A stretch of DNA of 64,000 nucleotides from Streptomyces toxytricini (GTDB lineage Bacteria; Actinomycetota; Actinomycetes; Streptomycetales; Streptomycetaceae). Made by a program: the position numbers and the translations under genes. Positions 43,445 to 52,858 of the stretch are shown here, in pieces; within the stretch, counting starts at the first letter, position 1, and each line of letters opens with the position of its first letter. The stretch is from the NCBI RefSeq assembly GCF_014649915.1, contig NZ_BMTY01000005.1, positions 186,001-250,000 on the forward strand, given 5' to 3'. The notes below the pieces were generated by a model. It saw only the letters and a list, made by a program, of their open reading frames with translations. It had not been told where the DNA came from and searched no databases.

Positions 43445-46400
43445 ATGTGCAACGACGCACCGCACTGGAGCGCTTCGCTGTCTCCTGCGGCGCGCACCGT
43501 ATGGGCCAAGCACGAGGCGTCGACCGCGAAGTGGCTGCCGCTGTGGCGGCACATGGCCGACTCCGCCGCGATGGCGGAGCGGTTGTGGGACGTGTGGCTA
43601 CCGCACCACGTCCGGCGCCTCGTGGCGGAGAGCCTCCCTGGTGGTGAGAACGATGCGAGGCGGCTCGCCGTGTGGTTGGCGGCCGTTCATGACATCGGAA
43701 AGGCAACGCCCGCCTTCGCCTGTCAGGTCGACCAGCTCGCCGACCGCATGCGGTCGGCCGGGCTGGACATGCCGACGGCCCGGCAGTTCGGCGATGCCCG
43801 CAGGCGGGCCCCGCACGGCTTGGCTGGCCAGGTCATCGTGGAGGAGTGGCTGGAGGGGCGCGGGTGGTCGCCGCGGGCGGCGATGGCGTTCGCCGGGGCC
43901 GTCGGCGGGCACCATGGGGTGCTGCCCGGCCACGAGCACTTCCACGCCCTGCACCAGCACCCCGAGCTGCTGCGCACCCCCGGCCCCTCCGAAGGCCTGT
44001 GGCGAGCCGTGCAGACCGAGTTGCTCGACGCGGCCACCACGGCCTACGGCGTGCAGGAACGCCTGCACGAATGGAAGGTCGTCAAGCTGCCCCAGCCCGT
44101 CCAGGTCGTGCTGTCGGGCCTCGTGATCCTCGCCGATTGGATCGCCAGCAACTCCGACCTCTTTCTCCTTTACCCCGAGGAACGACACCGCGGCGACACC
44201 GACCGCATCGAGGCCGCATGGCGCGGCATCGAGCTGCCGCCGCCCTGGACCGCGCCGGCTGTAGGGGGCAGTTCGCGGGGACTGTTTGTATCCCGCTTCG
44301 GGCTTTCCACCGTCCGGCCGCTGCAGGCGGAGGCCGTCCGGTTGGCTCGGGCGACCCCCGCCCCCGGCCTGATGATCATCGAGGCGCCGATGGGGGAGGG
44401 GAAGACCGAGGCGGCCCTCGCCGTGGCCGAGGTGTTCGCCTCCCGTACGCGGGCCGGCGGCTGCTTCGTCGCACTGCCGACCAGGGCCACGGCCAACGCC
44501 ATGTACCGCCGCTTCCGCACGTGGCTCGACCGCCTCCCGGGCGACGGAGTGCGCACCGTCTACCTTGCCCACTCCAAGGGCTTCCTCGACGACGCCTTCG
44601 CCGCGGATCTCCGCGCAGGCGGCCGCACGATCGCAGCCGTCGACCTCGATGGGGATCCAACCTCGGTGCGGTCCGTCCGGGACGACCGGTGTGCCGCAGC
44701 GTCCAGCCTGGTTGCGCACCAGTGGCTGCGCGGCCGGAAGAAGGGGATGCTCGCACCATTCGTCGTCGGCACCATCGACCAGTTGCTGTTCGCCGGTCTG
44801 AAGAGCCGGCACCTGGTGCTGCGGCACCTGGCCCTGGCAGGCAAGGTCGTCGTCATCGACGAGGTCCACGCCTACGACACGTACATGAACGAGTACCTGG
44901 AACGCGCCCTGTCCTGGCTGGGACGCTACAAGGTCCCCGTCGTGATGCTGTCGGCGACGCTGCCCGCCGATCGGCGCCGAGCCCTGGCCGCGGCCTACTC
45001 CGAGAAGGCCGACGAAGCCGGGGCGCTCGCCGCCAACAGTGCCTATCCGCTGATCAGCGTGATCGCGGAGGGCCGGGAGACGGTCGTCGCGACACCTCCG
45101 CCTGCCGCGGGCCGCCAGCACTCGGTCACCGTTGAGAAGCTGGACGACAGCCCCGCCGCCTTGGCGGACCGACTGGCGACCGAGCTCGCCGGGGGCGGCT
45201 GCGTCCTCGTCGTCCGCAACACCGTCGACCGCGTCCTCCAGACAGCCGACGTACTGCGGGAGCGCTTCGGACCCGACGCGGTGACCGTCGCACACTCGCG
45301 GTTCACCGACCTGGACCGGGCCCGCAAGGACGACGACCTCGTCGCCCGGTTCGGCCCAGCGGGCACGCGCCCCGCAGGGCCGCACATCGTGGTCGCGAGC
45401 CAGGTCGCGGAGCAGTCGCTCGACATCGACTTCGACATCCTGATCACCGACCTCGCCCCCGTCGACCTCGTGCTCCAGCGCATCGGACGGCTGCACCGCC
45501 ACCAGCGCGGCGGACGTCAAGCCGACCGCCCGGAGCGGCTGCGCCTCGCAAGGTGCCTCATCACCGGCGTCGACTGGGAGGCCGGACCGCCCCGCCCTGC
45601 CGAAGGATCGGCCGCCGTCTACGGACGGCACACCCTCATGCGCTCGCTCGCCGTCCTCCATCCGCACCTCAATGGCCGGCGCCTCGACCTCCCCGACGAC
45701 ATCAGCCCTCTCGTGCAAAGCGCCTACGGTGATACGACGCCGCCCGTCCCCGAGTCCTGGGCCGCGGCCATGGACAGCGCCCGGGACGAACACGACCGGA
45801 GCACCGCGGAGAAGCGCCGCAAGGCACAGACCTTCCTCCTCGACGAGGTGCGCAGGCCCGGCCGCTCCCTGATCGGCTGGATCGACGCAGGGGTCGGTGA
45901 CGCGGACGACACCCGCGCCGGTCGCGCCCAGGTCAGGGACAGCGAGGAAACCCTGGAGGTACTCGTCGTCCAGCGCCGCCGCGACGGCACGTACACCACC
46001 CTGCCCTGGCTGGACCGGGGCATGGGCGGCCTCGAGCTGCCGCTGGACGCCGTGCCGCCGCCCCGCGCCGCCCGCGCGGCCGTCGCCAGCGCGCTGCGGC
46101 TGCCGTACCACTTCGGCAAGCCGTGGCTCATCGACCGGGTCATCGGCGAACTCGAGCAGTTCTGCCCCGCCGCATGGCAGGCCAAGGAGAGCCACATGCT
46201 CGCCGGAGAACTGTTCCTCGTGCTCGACGAGAACTGCCGGACCCGCCTTGCAGGTTTCGACCTCCACTACAGCGAGACCGACGGCTTGGAAGTCACTCCG
46301 GCCGGCACCAAGGATGTGAAGCTGGTGAAAGGCATTCCCGGATTCGACCTGGTCTCCCGCCCCTGGCTGGGCGTCCAGTGGTGCGACGGCTCCACGGCGG

Positions 46401-47989
46401 AGCTCTCGCTCAAGGAGGTCTTCGCCCGTGCCGCCGGGATCCGGCGCCTCGTCGGCGACCTCCCCACACAGGAATTCGCCCTCATGCGCCTCCTGCTTGC
46501 CGTCCTCCACGATGCGGTCGACGGCCCGCCGGACATCGACGCCTGGCAGGAGCTCAGCGAAAGCCCGCAACCCCTCGCCGCGGTCGGCCCCTACCTCGAC
46601 CGGCACCGGGAGCGGTTCGACCTCCTGCATCCCACGCTGCCGTTCTTCCAGGTCGGGGACCTGCGCACGCAGAAGGGCGAAGTGTTCTCCCTGAACCGGA
46701 TCGTGGCCGACGTCCCCAACGGCGAGGCGTTCTTCACCATGCGCCGGCCCGGCGTCGAACGGCTCACCTTCGCCGAGGCCGCCAGGTGGCTCGTCCACGC
46801 CCAGGCCTTCGACACCTCCGGCATCAAGTCCGGGGCCGTGGGCGACCCCCGCGTGAAGGGCGGCAAGGGCTACCCGCAGGGAGTGGCCTGGGCGGGCAAC
46901 ACCGGAGGGCTGTTCGCCGAAGGCGACAACCTTCAGCAGACCCTGCTGCTCAACCTCATCCCCGCCGACAGCACGGCCGTCGCCACGGCCAAGGACGACA
47001 GCCCCGCCTGGCGCCGGGAACCGTGCGGGCCCGACGTGCAGGACGACCTCGCCACCCGGCCCACCGGGCCCCGCGACCTCTACACCTGGCAGTCCCGGCG
47101 CATCCGCCTGCACCACGACGGCACGGCCGTCCACGGGGTGGTCCTCTCCTATGGCGACCCGCTCCCCGTGGCCGACGCCCACCGGCACGAACCCATGAGC
47201 GGCTGGCGCCGCAGCGTCCCGCAGGAGAAGAAACTCCGCCGTGCCCCCGTCTACATGCCCCGCCAGCACGACCCCGCCCGCTCCGCCTGGCGCAACCTCG
47301 CCTCCCTCCTCGCCTCCGCGGGCGAGGAGCAGCCCGGACAGCGGGGCGAGCCGGCCCCGTACCTGCGGGCCGGTGTACTCAAGTGGATCGCCGAACTGAC
47401 CCATGAACGCCTCATTCCGCGGGACCTGCTGATCCGGCCGCGCCTGATCGGCGCCGTCTACGGCACACAGCAGTCGGTCATCGACGAGGTCGTCGACGAC
47501 GCGTTCGCCATGCCCGTGGTCCTCCTGCACGAGCAGGACGGGCGCTACGCGCAGCAGGCCGTCGCCGCGGTCGAGGACAGCACCAAGGCCGTCAACGCCC
47601 TCGGAGACCTGGCCGCCGACCTCGCCGCAGCCTCCCGACGGCCTCCCGAAGCCCCCCGGGACACCGCCCGAGACCTCGGCTTCGGCCTGCTCGACGGACC
47701 GTACCGCCAGTGGCTCGCCGGCCTCGGCGACGCCGAGGACCCCGCCGACGCGCGCGCCGCCTGGCAGCGCACGGCGTATCGGATCATCCGCGACGCCGCC
47801 GGAAACCTGCTCGCGGACGCCGGCGACACCGGCTGGCTCGACCACGCCCGCTCCGAACGCATCTTCCACGCCCGGCTCACCAAGGCCCTCGCGCTGCACA
47901 AGGCCACCGCTCCGGCCGACCCGGACGCAGCCGCTTCCGCGTCTGCATCCGCACCAGGAGCCGACCCCAGCAAGGAGGCAGACCGATGA
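43445..47989 (+). CDS. cas3-cas8e: Cas3-Cas8e (Cse1) fusion protein
   Basis: 1514 residues joining two proteins that are separate in most type I-E systems. The N-terminal part (1-about 955) is Cas3: HD nuclease motif AAVHDIGKATPAF (His82-Asp83), Walker A APMGEGKTEAAL (Lys320), VVIDEVHAYD (Asp472), MLSATLP and QRIGRLHRHQRGG. From about residue 960 the protein becomes Cas8e/Cse1 (FDLVSRPWLGVQWCDGS, TLPFFQVGDL, YPQGVAWAGNTGGLF). The fusion ties target recognition by Cascade to strand degradation. It is the first gene of the cas operon and overlaps cse2 (ATGA). ATG 43445 follows GGGGGATC; the upstream in-frame extension has no domain. Confidence 0.95.
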   Translation: MCNDAPHWSASLSPAARTVWAKHEASTAKWLPLWRHMADSAAMAERLWDVWLPHHVRRLVAESLPGGENDARRLAVWLAAVHDIGKATPAFACQVDQLADRMRSAGLDMPTARQFGDARRRAPHGLAGQVIVEEWLEGRGWSPRAAMAFAGAVGGHHGVLPGHEHFHALHQHPELLRTPGPSEGLWRAVQTELLDAATTAYGVQERLHEWKVVKLPQPVQVVLSGLVILADWIASNSDLFLLYPEERHRGDTDRIEAAWRGIELPPPWTAPAVGGSSRGLFVSRFGLSTVRPLQAEAVRLARATPAPGLMIIEAPMGEGKTEAALAVAEVFASRTRAGGCFVALPTRATANAMYRRFRTWLDRLPGDGVRTVYLAHSKGFLDDAFAADLRAGGRTIAAVDLDGDPTSVRSVRDDRCAAASSLVAHQWLRGRKKGMLAPFVVGTIDQLLFAGLKSRHLVLRHLALAGKVVVIDEVHAYDTYMNEYLERALSWLGRYKVPVVMLSATLPADRRRALAAAYSEKADEAGALAANSAYPLISVIAEGRETVVATPPPAAGRQHSVTVEKLDDSPAALADRLATELAGGGCVLVVRNTVDRVLQTADVLRERFGPDAVTVAHSRFTDLDRARKDDDLVARFGPAGTRPAGPHIVVASQVAEQSLDIDFDILITDLAPVDLVLQRIGRLHRHQRGGRQADRPERLRLARCLITGVDWEAGPPRPAEGSAAVYGRHTLMRSLAVLHPHLNGRRLDLPDDISPLVQSAYGDTTPPVPESWAAAMDSARDEHDRSTAEKRRKAQTFLLDEVRRPGRSLIGWIDAGVGDADDTRAGRAQVRDSEETLEVLVVQRRRDGTYTTLPWLDRGMGGLELPLDAVPPPRAARAAVASALRLPYHFGKPWLIDRVIGELEQFCPAAWQAKESHMLAGELFLVLDENCRTRLAGFDLHYSETDGLEVTPAGTKDVKLVKGIPGFDLVSRPWLGVQWCDGSTAELSLKEVFARAAGIRRLVGDLPTQEFALMRLLLAVLHDAVDGPPDIDAWQELSESPQPLAAVGPYLDRHRERFDLLHPTLPFFQVGDLRTQKGEVFSLNRIVADVPNGEAFFTMRRPGVERLTFAEAARWLVHAQAFDTSGIKSGAVGDPRVKGGKGYPQGVAWAGNTGGLFAEGDNLQQTLLLNLIPADSTAVATAKDDSPAWRREPCGPDVQDDLATRPTGPRDLYTWQSRRIRLHHDGTAVHGVVLSYGDPLPVADAHRHEPMSGWRRSVPQEKKLRRAPVYMPRQHDPARSAWRNLASLLASAGEEQPGQRGEPAPYLRAGVLKWIAELTHERLIPRDLLIRPRLIGAVYGTQQSVIDEVVDDAFAMPVVLLHEQDGRYAQQAVAAVEDSTKAVNALGDLAADLAAASRRPPEAPRDTARDLGFGLLDGPYRQWLAGLGDAEDPADARAAWQRTAYRIIRDAAGNLLADAGDTGWLDHARSERIFHARLTKALALHKATAPADPDAAASASASAPGADPSKEADR

Positions 47990-48738
47990 CGGAGACCGCG
48001 CCGAAGAGTCCGGCGCCCGCCCAAGCTCCGGAATGGAAACCGGAACGCAGCACAGGTGCAGGAACGGAGCACGGGCCGCTCCGTCAAGCCGTCGCCCAGC
48101 GCATCCGCACCCTCCAACACGACTACCGCAACGACGGATCCCACGCCGTGCAAGCCCTCGCACGCCTCCGGAGGGGCATCGGCCGGCAGGCGACCGAGAC
48201 GCCCGACCTGTGGGGCCTCGTCGGCATGGAGCAGTTCTACGCCGCGCGGACCGCGCAGGGCCGCCGGATGGACGAGGCCGAGGCATTGCGCACCGAACGC
48301 GCCGCACACGTCGCCGTGACCCTGTGGGCCCTCCACCAGCAGTCCAACCGGACCAAGCGGATGCACGTGGACGACGGAGCCTCCCTGGGAACGGCCGTAC
48401 GGCGCCTCATGTCGGGCACCGACTCCGACGCCGACGAGCCGGTCCGCAAGCGGCTCGTCCGCGCGGGCACGGCAACGACGTTCGACGTGCTCGCACAGCG
48501 GCTGCGGGAACTGGTCGTGCTCCTGCGGGCGGCCGAGATTCCCCTCGACTACGGCCTGCTCGCCGAACACCTCGAGCAGTGGCAGCGGCCCGGAGGCCCC
48601 GGCAGGGTCCGCCAGGCGTGGGGCCGCGGATTCCACGCCCACAGGCCCACCGCCGGCTCCGGCACGCAGCAGGACGACGCACCCGGCGTGCCGGACCAGA
48701 CCGGCGTCGGCCCGAACGATACGAAGGACGAGACATGA
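47986..48738 (+). CDS. casB: Cse2/CasB (Cas11) small subunit of Cascade
   Basis: 250 residues, mostly helical and basic. The core (about 30-215: LQHDYRNDGSHAVQALARLR, DLWGLVGMEQFY, LRTERAAHVAVTLWALHQQS, RRLMSGTDSDADEPVRKRLV) matches Cse2, two copies of which form the belly of Cascade and contact the target strands. N- and C-terminal tails (Pro/Thr- and Gly/Asp-rich) make it longer than E. coli CasB (160 residues), as is usual in actinomycetes. It is coupled to both neighbours by ATGA overlaps. Confidence 0.93.
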   Translation: MTETAPKSPAPAQAPEWKPERSTGAGTEHGPLRQAVAQRIRTLQHDYRNDGSHAVQALARLRRGIGRQATETPDLWGLVGMEQFYAARTAQGRRMDEAEALRTERAAHVAVTLWALHQQSNRTKRMHVDDGASLGTAVRRLMSGTDSDADEPVRKRLVRAGTATTFDVLAQRLRELVVLLRAAEIPLDYGLLAEHLEQWQRPGGPGRVRQAWGRGFHAHRPTAGSGTQQDDAPGVPDQTGVGPNDTKDET

Positions 48739-49985
48739 GCCGCACCATCCTCGACGTGCACATCCTCCAGACCGTCCCGCCGAGCAACGTCAACAGGGAC
48801 GACACCGGCGCCCCGAAAAGTGCCGTCTACGGCGGAGTCCGCCGCTCCAGGGTGTCCAGTCAGGCCTGGAAGAAGGCGACGCGCAACGCGTTCGGGGAAC
48901 TCCTGGACCCGGCGGAGCTGGGCGTCAGGACGAAGAAGGTCGTGGACGCCCTCACCCGGCGCATCACTGCGCGCGAGGCGTCCCTGACCGTCGACCAGGT
49001 GTGGCCGATGGCCGCCGAGATCGTGCAGGTCGCCACCGGGGCCAAGATCGAGGCCCCGACGCGCAAGGCCGGTGCGAAGGGCGGCAAGGGCGACCCGGGC
49101 GAGGAGGCCCCCGAGCCGCAAGCCCCCCAGTCCTCGTACCTGCTGTTCCTCAGCGCCCGCCAGCTCGACCTCCTCGCGGACCTGGCCCTCGAAGGCATCG
49201 CGAAGAAAGCCGACCCGAAGGTCCACCTCAAGGACCCCGAGGTGAAAAGCCGGGCGAAGAAGGCGGCCACCACCCGCCACTCCGTGGACATCGCCCTCTT
49301 CGGCCGGATGGTGGCGGACAACACCGACCTCAACGTCGACGCCGCCGCCCAGGTCGCCCACGCCCTCAGCGTGCACCCCGTGGACCTGGAATCCGACTAC
49401 TTCACCGCCGTGGACGACGAGAACGGCGGCGCCGAGCCCGGGGCCGGGATGATCGGAACGGTCGACTTCAACTCCGCCACCCTCTACCGCTACGCCGCGG
49501 TCGACGTCGATCTGCTCGCCGCCAACCTCGACGCCGGCCTGAACGGCGGCGAAGGCGCTGCCGAGGCGGGGGCCGAGATGGCGCCGGCGCCGGAGCCCGT
49601 GCGCCGTGCGGTCGAGGCCTTCGTCGAAGCCTTCGCTCTGTCCATGCCCAGCGGGAAGATCAACACCTTCGGGAACCACACCCTCCCGGACGCCGTCGTC
49701 GTCAAACTGCGCTCCGCCCGCCCCGTGAGCTTCGTCGGCGCCTTCGAACGCCCGGTGACCCGGGAAGGCACGGGCGAGGGCCACGTCCGAGCGGCCTGCG
49801 AGGCCCTCGCCGCACACGTTCCGGCGGTCGAAGAGGCCTTCGGCGCCGCCGCGGACCACACGTGGATCGTCCGCGTCGGCGAGCGGACCGACGCCCTGGC
49901 GCCGCTCGGCGAGCAGGTCAGCCTGCGCGAACTCGTCAGCAAGGTGGGGGACGCCGTCACGGAACGGCTGGGGAAGCGGGGATGA
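48735..49985 (+). CDS. cas7e: Cas7e (Cse4/CasC) Cascade backbone subunit
   Basis: 416 residues. Six copies form the Cascade backbone along the crRNA. Motifs: LDVHILQTVPPSNVNRDDTG at the N-terminus, GGVRRSRVSSQAWKKATRNA, DIALFGRMVADNTDLNVDAA, and GKINTFGNHTLPDAVVV near the C-terminus. A charged Gly/Lys/Pro-rich insert (about 105-130: KAGAKGGKGDPGEEAPEP) is likely a surface loop. It is coupled to cse2 and cas5e by ATGA overlaps. Confidence 0.96.
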   Translation: MSRTILDVHILQTVPPSNVNRDDTGAPKSAVYGGVRRSRVSSQAWKKATRNAFGELLDPAELGVRTKKVVDALTRRITAREASLTVDQVWPMAAEIVQVATGAKIEAPTRKAGAKGGKGDPGEEAPEPQAPQSSYLLFLSARQLDLLADLALEGIAKKADPKVHLKDPEVKSRAKKAATTRHSVDIALFGRMVADNTDLNVDAAAQVAHALSVHPVDLESDYFTAVDDENGGAEPGAGMIGTVDFNSATLYRYAAVDVDLLAANLDAGLNGGEGAAEAGAEMAPAPEPVRRAVEAFVEAFALSMPSGKINTFGNHTLPDAVVVKLRSARPVSFVGAFERPVTREGTGEGHVRAACEALAAHVPAVEEAFGAAADHTWIVRVGERTDALAPLGEQVSLRELVSKVGDAVTERLGKRG

Positions 49986-50758
49986 GCGTCCTCATCCTGC
50001 GGTTGGCGGGCCCTCTGCAGGCATGGGGGTCCTCCGCCCGCTTCGCCCGCCGTACGACCGAGACCGCCCCCACGAAGAGCGGCGTCATCGGCCTGCTGGC
50101 CGCCGCCCTCGGCCGCCCGCGCGAAGCGGACCTCGCCGACCTGGCCGCCCTCTCCTTCGCCGTACGGATCGACCAGGCCGGGACACGCATACGGGACTTC
50201 CAGACGGCCCACCACGCCGACACGGGCAAGGCGATGCCCGTCTCCGAACGCTTCTACCTGGCCGACGCCGTCTTCGTCGCGGCCGTCGCCGGCGAGGACG
50301 CCTTCGTGCGGGGCCTGTGCGCTGCCGTGCGGGCCCCCGTTCACCTGCCCTACCTGGGGCGGCGTTCCTGCCCGCCCCAGGGGCCCGTCGATCTGGGCGT
50401 CCGCGACGGAGACGACCTGGCAGCGGTGCTCCGAGAGGAGCCGTGGCAGGCCGCCGCCTGGCACCAGGAACGGCAGCGGAACCGGCCCTCCGTCCGTCTG
50501 ACCCTCCTGGCCGAAGCGGCCCCCGACGACCCGCGCGGCACCGCCCTCCGCGACCAGCCGCTCAGCTTCGCGCCGACACACCGCCGCTACGCGCTGCGCA
50601 CTGTCGTGGAGACCTCTGTCGACGTACCGAACCCGCGCTTCCGGCCCGACGGCCGACGGCATTCCACGGCAGCCGCGCGGCGCGTACCCGTGCCCCGTCA
50701 CACCCCCGAAGCCCACCTGACGCAGCTGCCCTTGCAGCCCCCGCTGGACGGCCACTGA
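49982..50758 (+). CDS. cas5e: Cas5e (CasD) Cascade subunit
   Basis: A 258-residue RAMP-fold protein that caps the 5' handle of the crRNA. It has the typical N-terminus LILRLAGPLQAWGSSARF, TKSGVIGLLAAALGR, and the loop YLADAVFVAAV; YLGRRSCPPQGPVDLGV is the conserved G-R-R-x-C-P region. ATG 49982 overlaps cas7e (ATGA), and its stop shares a base with the cas6e start. Confidence 0.95.
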   Translation: MSVLILRLAGPLQAWGSSARFARRTTETAPTKSGVIGLLAAALGRPREADLADLAALSFAVRIDQAGTRIRDFQTAHHADTGKAMPVSERFYLADAVFVAAVAGEDAFVRGLCAAVRAPVHLPYLGRRSCPPQGPVDLGVRDGDDLAAVLREEPWQAAAWHQERQRNRPSVRLTLLAEAAPDDPRGTALRDQPLSFAPTHRRYALRTVVETSVDVPNPRFRPDGRRHSTAAARRVPVPRHTPEAHLTQLPLQPPLDGH

Positions 50759-51477
50759 TGTACCTGACCCGATTCCGACTCAACTCCGCCCGCGCCGGCT
50801 CCCGCCACCTGCTCGCCTCACCGCAGCGCATGCACGCCGCCGTGATGTCGTCGTTCGCCGACGTACTGCCCGGCGACCCCCACGCGCCGCGCGTGCTCTG
50901 GCGGGTCGACCGCAACTCGCGCGCCGAGGCCCTGCTCTTCATCGTCAGCGAGCAGCGCCCGGACCTCACCCACCTCGTCGAACAGGCCGGCTGGCCGACC
51001 ACGGCCGCCTGGCGGACGTACGACTACAAGACCTTCCTGGACGGCCTCGCGCAGGGAGGCATCTGGGACTTCCGGCTGACGGCGAACCCCGTCCACCACA
51101 TGCGCCGCAGTGCGGACGAAATCCGCAAGCGCACCGCCCACCGCACGCCGCGCCACCAGATGGGCTGGCTGCTGGACCGGCAGGAGCGGGCCGGCTTCCG
51201 GGTGCTCGAAACCCCTGCCGAGCGGCGGCGCCTCGCGCAGGGGGACGAGCACCAGCTCACCGTCCGCGACGAGCAACGGCACCGATTCGGAAAAACGGAC
51301 GCTGACACGGGTGTGGCGAACCGTGTACCGCTGGTGGCGGTGACCTTCGACGGCCGGCTCGAAGTCACCGACCCCGAGCTGCTGCGGCGGACCCTGACCC
51401 TCGGGCTGGGCAAGGCGAAGGCGTACGGGTGCGGCTTGATGACCCTCGCCACGGCCGGGGCGGGGGGCACACGGTGA
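50758..51477 (+). CDS. cas6e: Cas6e (Cse3/CasE) crRNA endoribonuclease
   Basis: 239 residues with two ferredoxin-like folds. It cleaves the CRISPR transcript at the base of the repeat hairpin and stays on the crRNA 3' end. His26 in SPQRMHAAVMSSF corresponds to the catalytic His of E. coli CasE. The C-terminal glycine-rich loop LTLGLGKAKAYGCGLMTLA is characteristic. ATG 50758 uses the last base of the cas5e stop. Confidence 0.96.
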   Translation: MYLTRFRLNSARAGSRHLLASPQRMHAAVMSSFADVLPGDPHAPRVLWRVDRNSRAEALLFIVSEQRPDLTHLVEQAGWPTTAAWRTYDYKTFLDGLAQGGIWDFRLTANPVHHMRRSADEIRKRTAHRTPRHQMGWLLDRQERAGFRVLETPAERRRLAQGDEHQLTVRDEQRHRFGKTDADTGVANRVPLVAVTFDGRLEVTDPELLRRTLTLGLGKAKAYGCGLMTLATAGAGGTR

Positions 51478-52432
51478 CGACCGTGGCCCGGCGCCGTGCC
51501 TCGTCGCCACGCGACCTGGCACGCGTCGCCGAGCGCATCTCCTTCGTCTACCTTGAGCGGTGCATCGTCCACCGCGACCAGAACGCCATCACGGCCGAGG
51601 ACGCCGACGGCACCACGCACATTCCCTCCGCCACCATCGGCACCCTGCTTCTCGGCCCGGGCACGCGCATCACCGACCAGGCGATCACCGTGCTCGCCGA
51701 CAGCGGCACGGCCGTCGCATGGGTGGGGGAACACGGCGTGCGCTACTACGCCGGCGGGCGCTCGCTGAACCGCTCCTCGGCGCTCGTGGAGGCCCAGGCC
51801 ACCCGGTGGGCCAACCGCCGCACGCGCCTGGACGTCGCACGGGCGATGTACCGGCTGCGGTTCCCGATGAAGACCCTGCCGGCCTCAACAGGCAGGAGCT
51901 GCTGGGCCGGGAGGGACGCCGACTCAGGGACTGCTGCCGCGACCAGGCCGAGCGCACCGGAGTCCCCTGGCACGGACGCAACTACGTCCCGGGCGACTTC
52001 GCCGCGAGCGACGCCCCCAACCAGGCCGTCACCGCCGCCGCGCAGTGCATGTACGGCGTCTCCCACGCCGTCGTGGCCGCGCTCGGCTGTGCACCGGGGC
52101 TGGGATTCGTGCACTCGGGGCACGAGTTGTCGTTCGTGCTGGACGTCGCCGACTTCTACAAGACTGAGATCGGCATCCCGGTTGCCTTCGACGTGGCGGC
52201 AGAAGGCGATCAGGACGTCGGCCCCCGCACCCGCCGCGCACTACGCGACACCATCAACAAGACCCGCCTGCTCGACCGCTGCGTCATGGACATCAAGCGG
52301 CTGCTCCTCCCCGAGGGGCCGGACGCCGCAGCGGTGGACGGACGGGAGCATGCCGACGAGGTCATGCTCCAGTCCGACCGCGACCTCATGGTCGCCTCCG
52401 GCCGGAACCACGCCGACGAGGTGACCTGGTGA
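51474..52432 (+). pseudogene. cas1e: cas1e integrase gene, frameshifted by one missing base
   Basis: Cas1e with Cas2e inserts new spacers. Translation from GTG 51474 (overlapping cas6e) matches Cas1e to ...ARAMYRLRFP (residue 131), then turns to unrelated sequence. The -1 frame resumes exactly there at 51866 as DEDPAGLNRQELLGREG, GRNYVPGDFAASDAPNQAV, GFVHSGHELSFVLDVADFYK and runs to 52432. Adding one G between 51866 and 51867 restores a normal protein of about 319 residues. All catalytic residues (Glu in GREG, His in FVHSG, Asp in LDVAD) lie after the break, so the in-frame product cannot integrate DNA. Either the gene is broken or the sequence lost a G. Confidence 0.88.
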
Positions 52433-52776
52433 CGGTGATCGTGCTGACACAATGCCCGGTCGGCCTCCGCGGCTTCTTGACGCGGTGGCTGTTGGAGATC
52501 TCCCCTGGCGTCTTCATCGGAGGGCCGTCCGCCCGGATCCGGGCGGCGCTGTGGGCGGAGGTGAAGCAGTACGCGGGCATCGGCCGGGCCCTGCTCGCCT
52601 ACAACACGGACAACGAGCAGGGGTTCGCCTTCGAGACGCACGACCACAAGTGGCACCCGGTTGATGTGGAGGGAGTGACCCTGATCCACCGCCCGAAGGA
52701 CCGCACCACACGGCAGCCCCAGCCGCAGCCAGGCTGGAGCAAGGCCTCGAAGCGCCGCCGCTTCGGTGGTCGGTAG
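52429..52776 (+). CDS. cas2e: Cas2e spacer-integration subunit
   Basis: A 115-residue ferredoxin-fold protein: VIVLTQCPVGLRGFLTRWLL, PGVFIGGPSARIRAALWAEV, then AYNTDNEQGFAFETHDHKWH. In type I-E systems a Cas2 dimer bridges two Cas1 dimers during spacer integration. The C-terminus is basic (SKASKRRRFGGR). GTG 52429 overlaps the cas1e stop (GTGA). This gene is intact although its partner cas1e is frameshifted. Confidence 0.94.
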   Translation: MTVIVLTQCPVGLRGFLTRWLLEISPGVFIGGPSARIRAALWAEVKQYAGIGRALLAYNTDNEQGFAFETHDHKWHPVDVEGVTLIHRPKDRTTRQPQPQPGWSKASKRRRFGGR

Positions 52777-52858
52777 GTCCGGCATGTCGGGTATGCCGAA
52801 ACCTCTGCAAGTAAGCGAAAGGACCCCAGACCCTCCGAAAACCCGCAGCTCACGTAGC
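52777..52858 (+). promoter_or_regulatory. Leader of CRISPR array 2
   Basis: A short A-rich stretch (AACCTCTGCAAGTAAGCGAA) between cas2e and the first repeat, ending in CGCAGCTCACGTAG (52844-52857), identical to the end of leader 1. Such leader-end sequences anchor integration of new spacers. Confidence 0.75.

Noticed and set aside
51866-51872. Programmed -1 frameshift in cas1e
   Set aside because: The site lacks a slippery heptamer that would keep both tRNAs paired, and no stimulatory structure is evident; a lost G is simpler.
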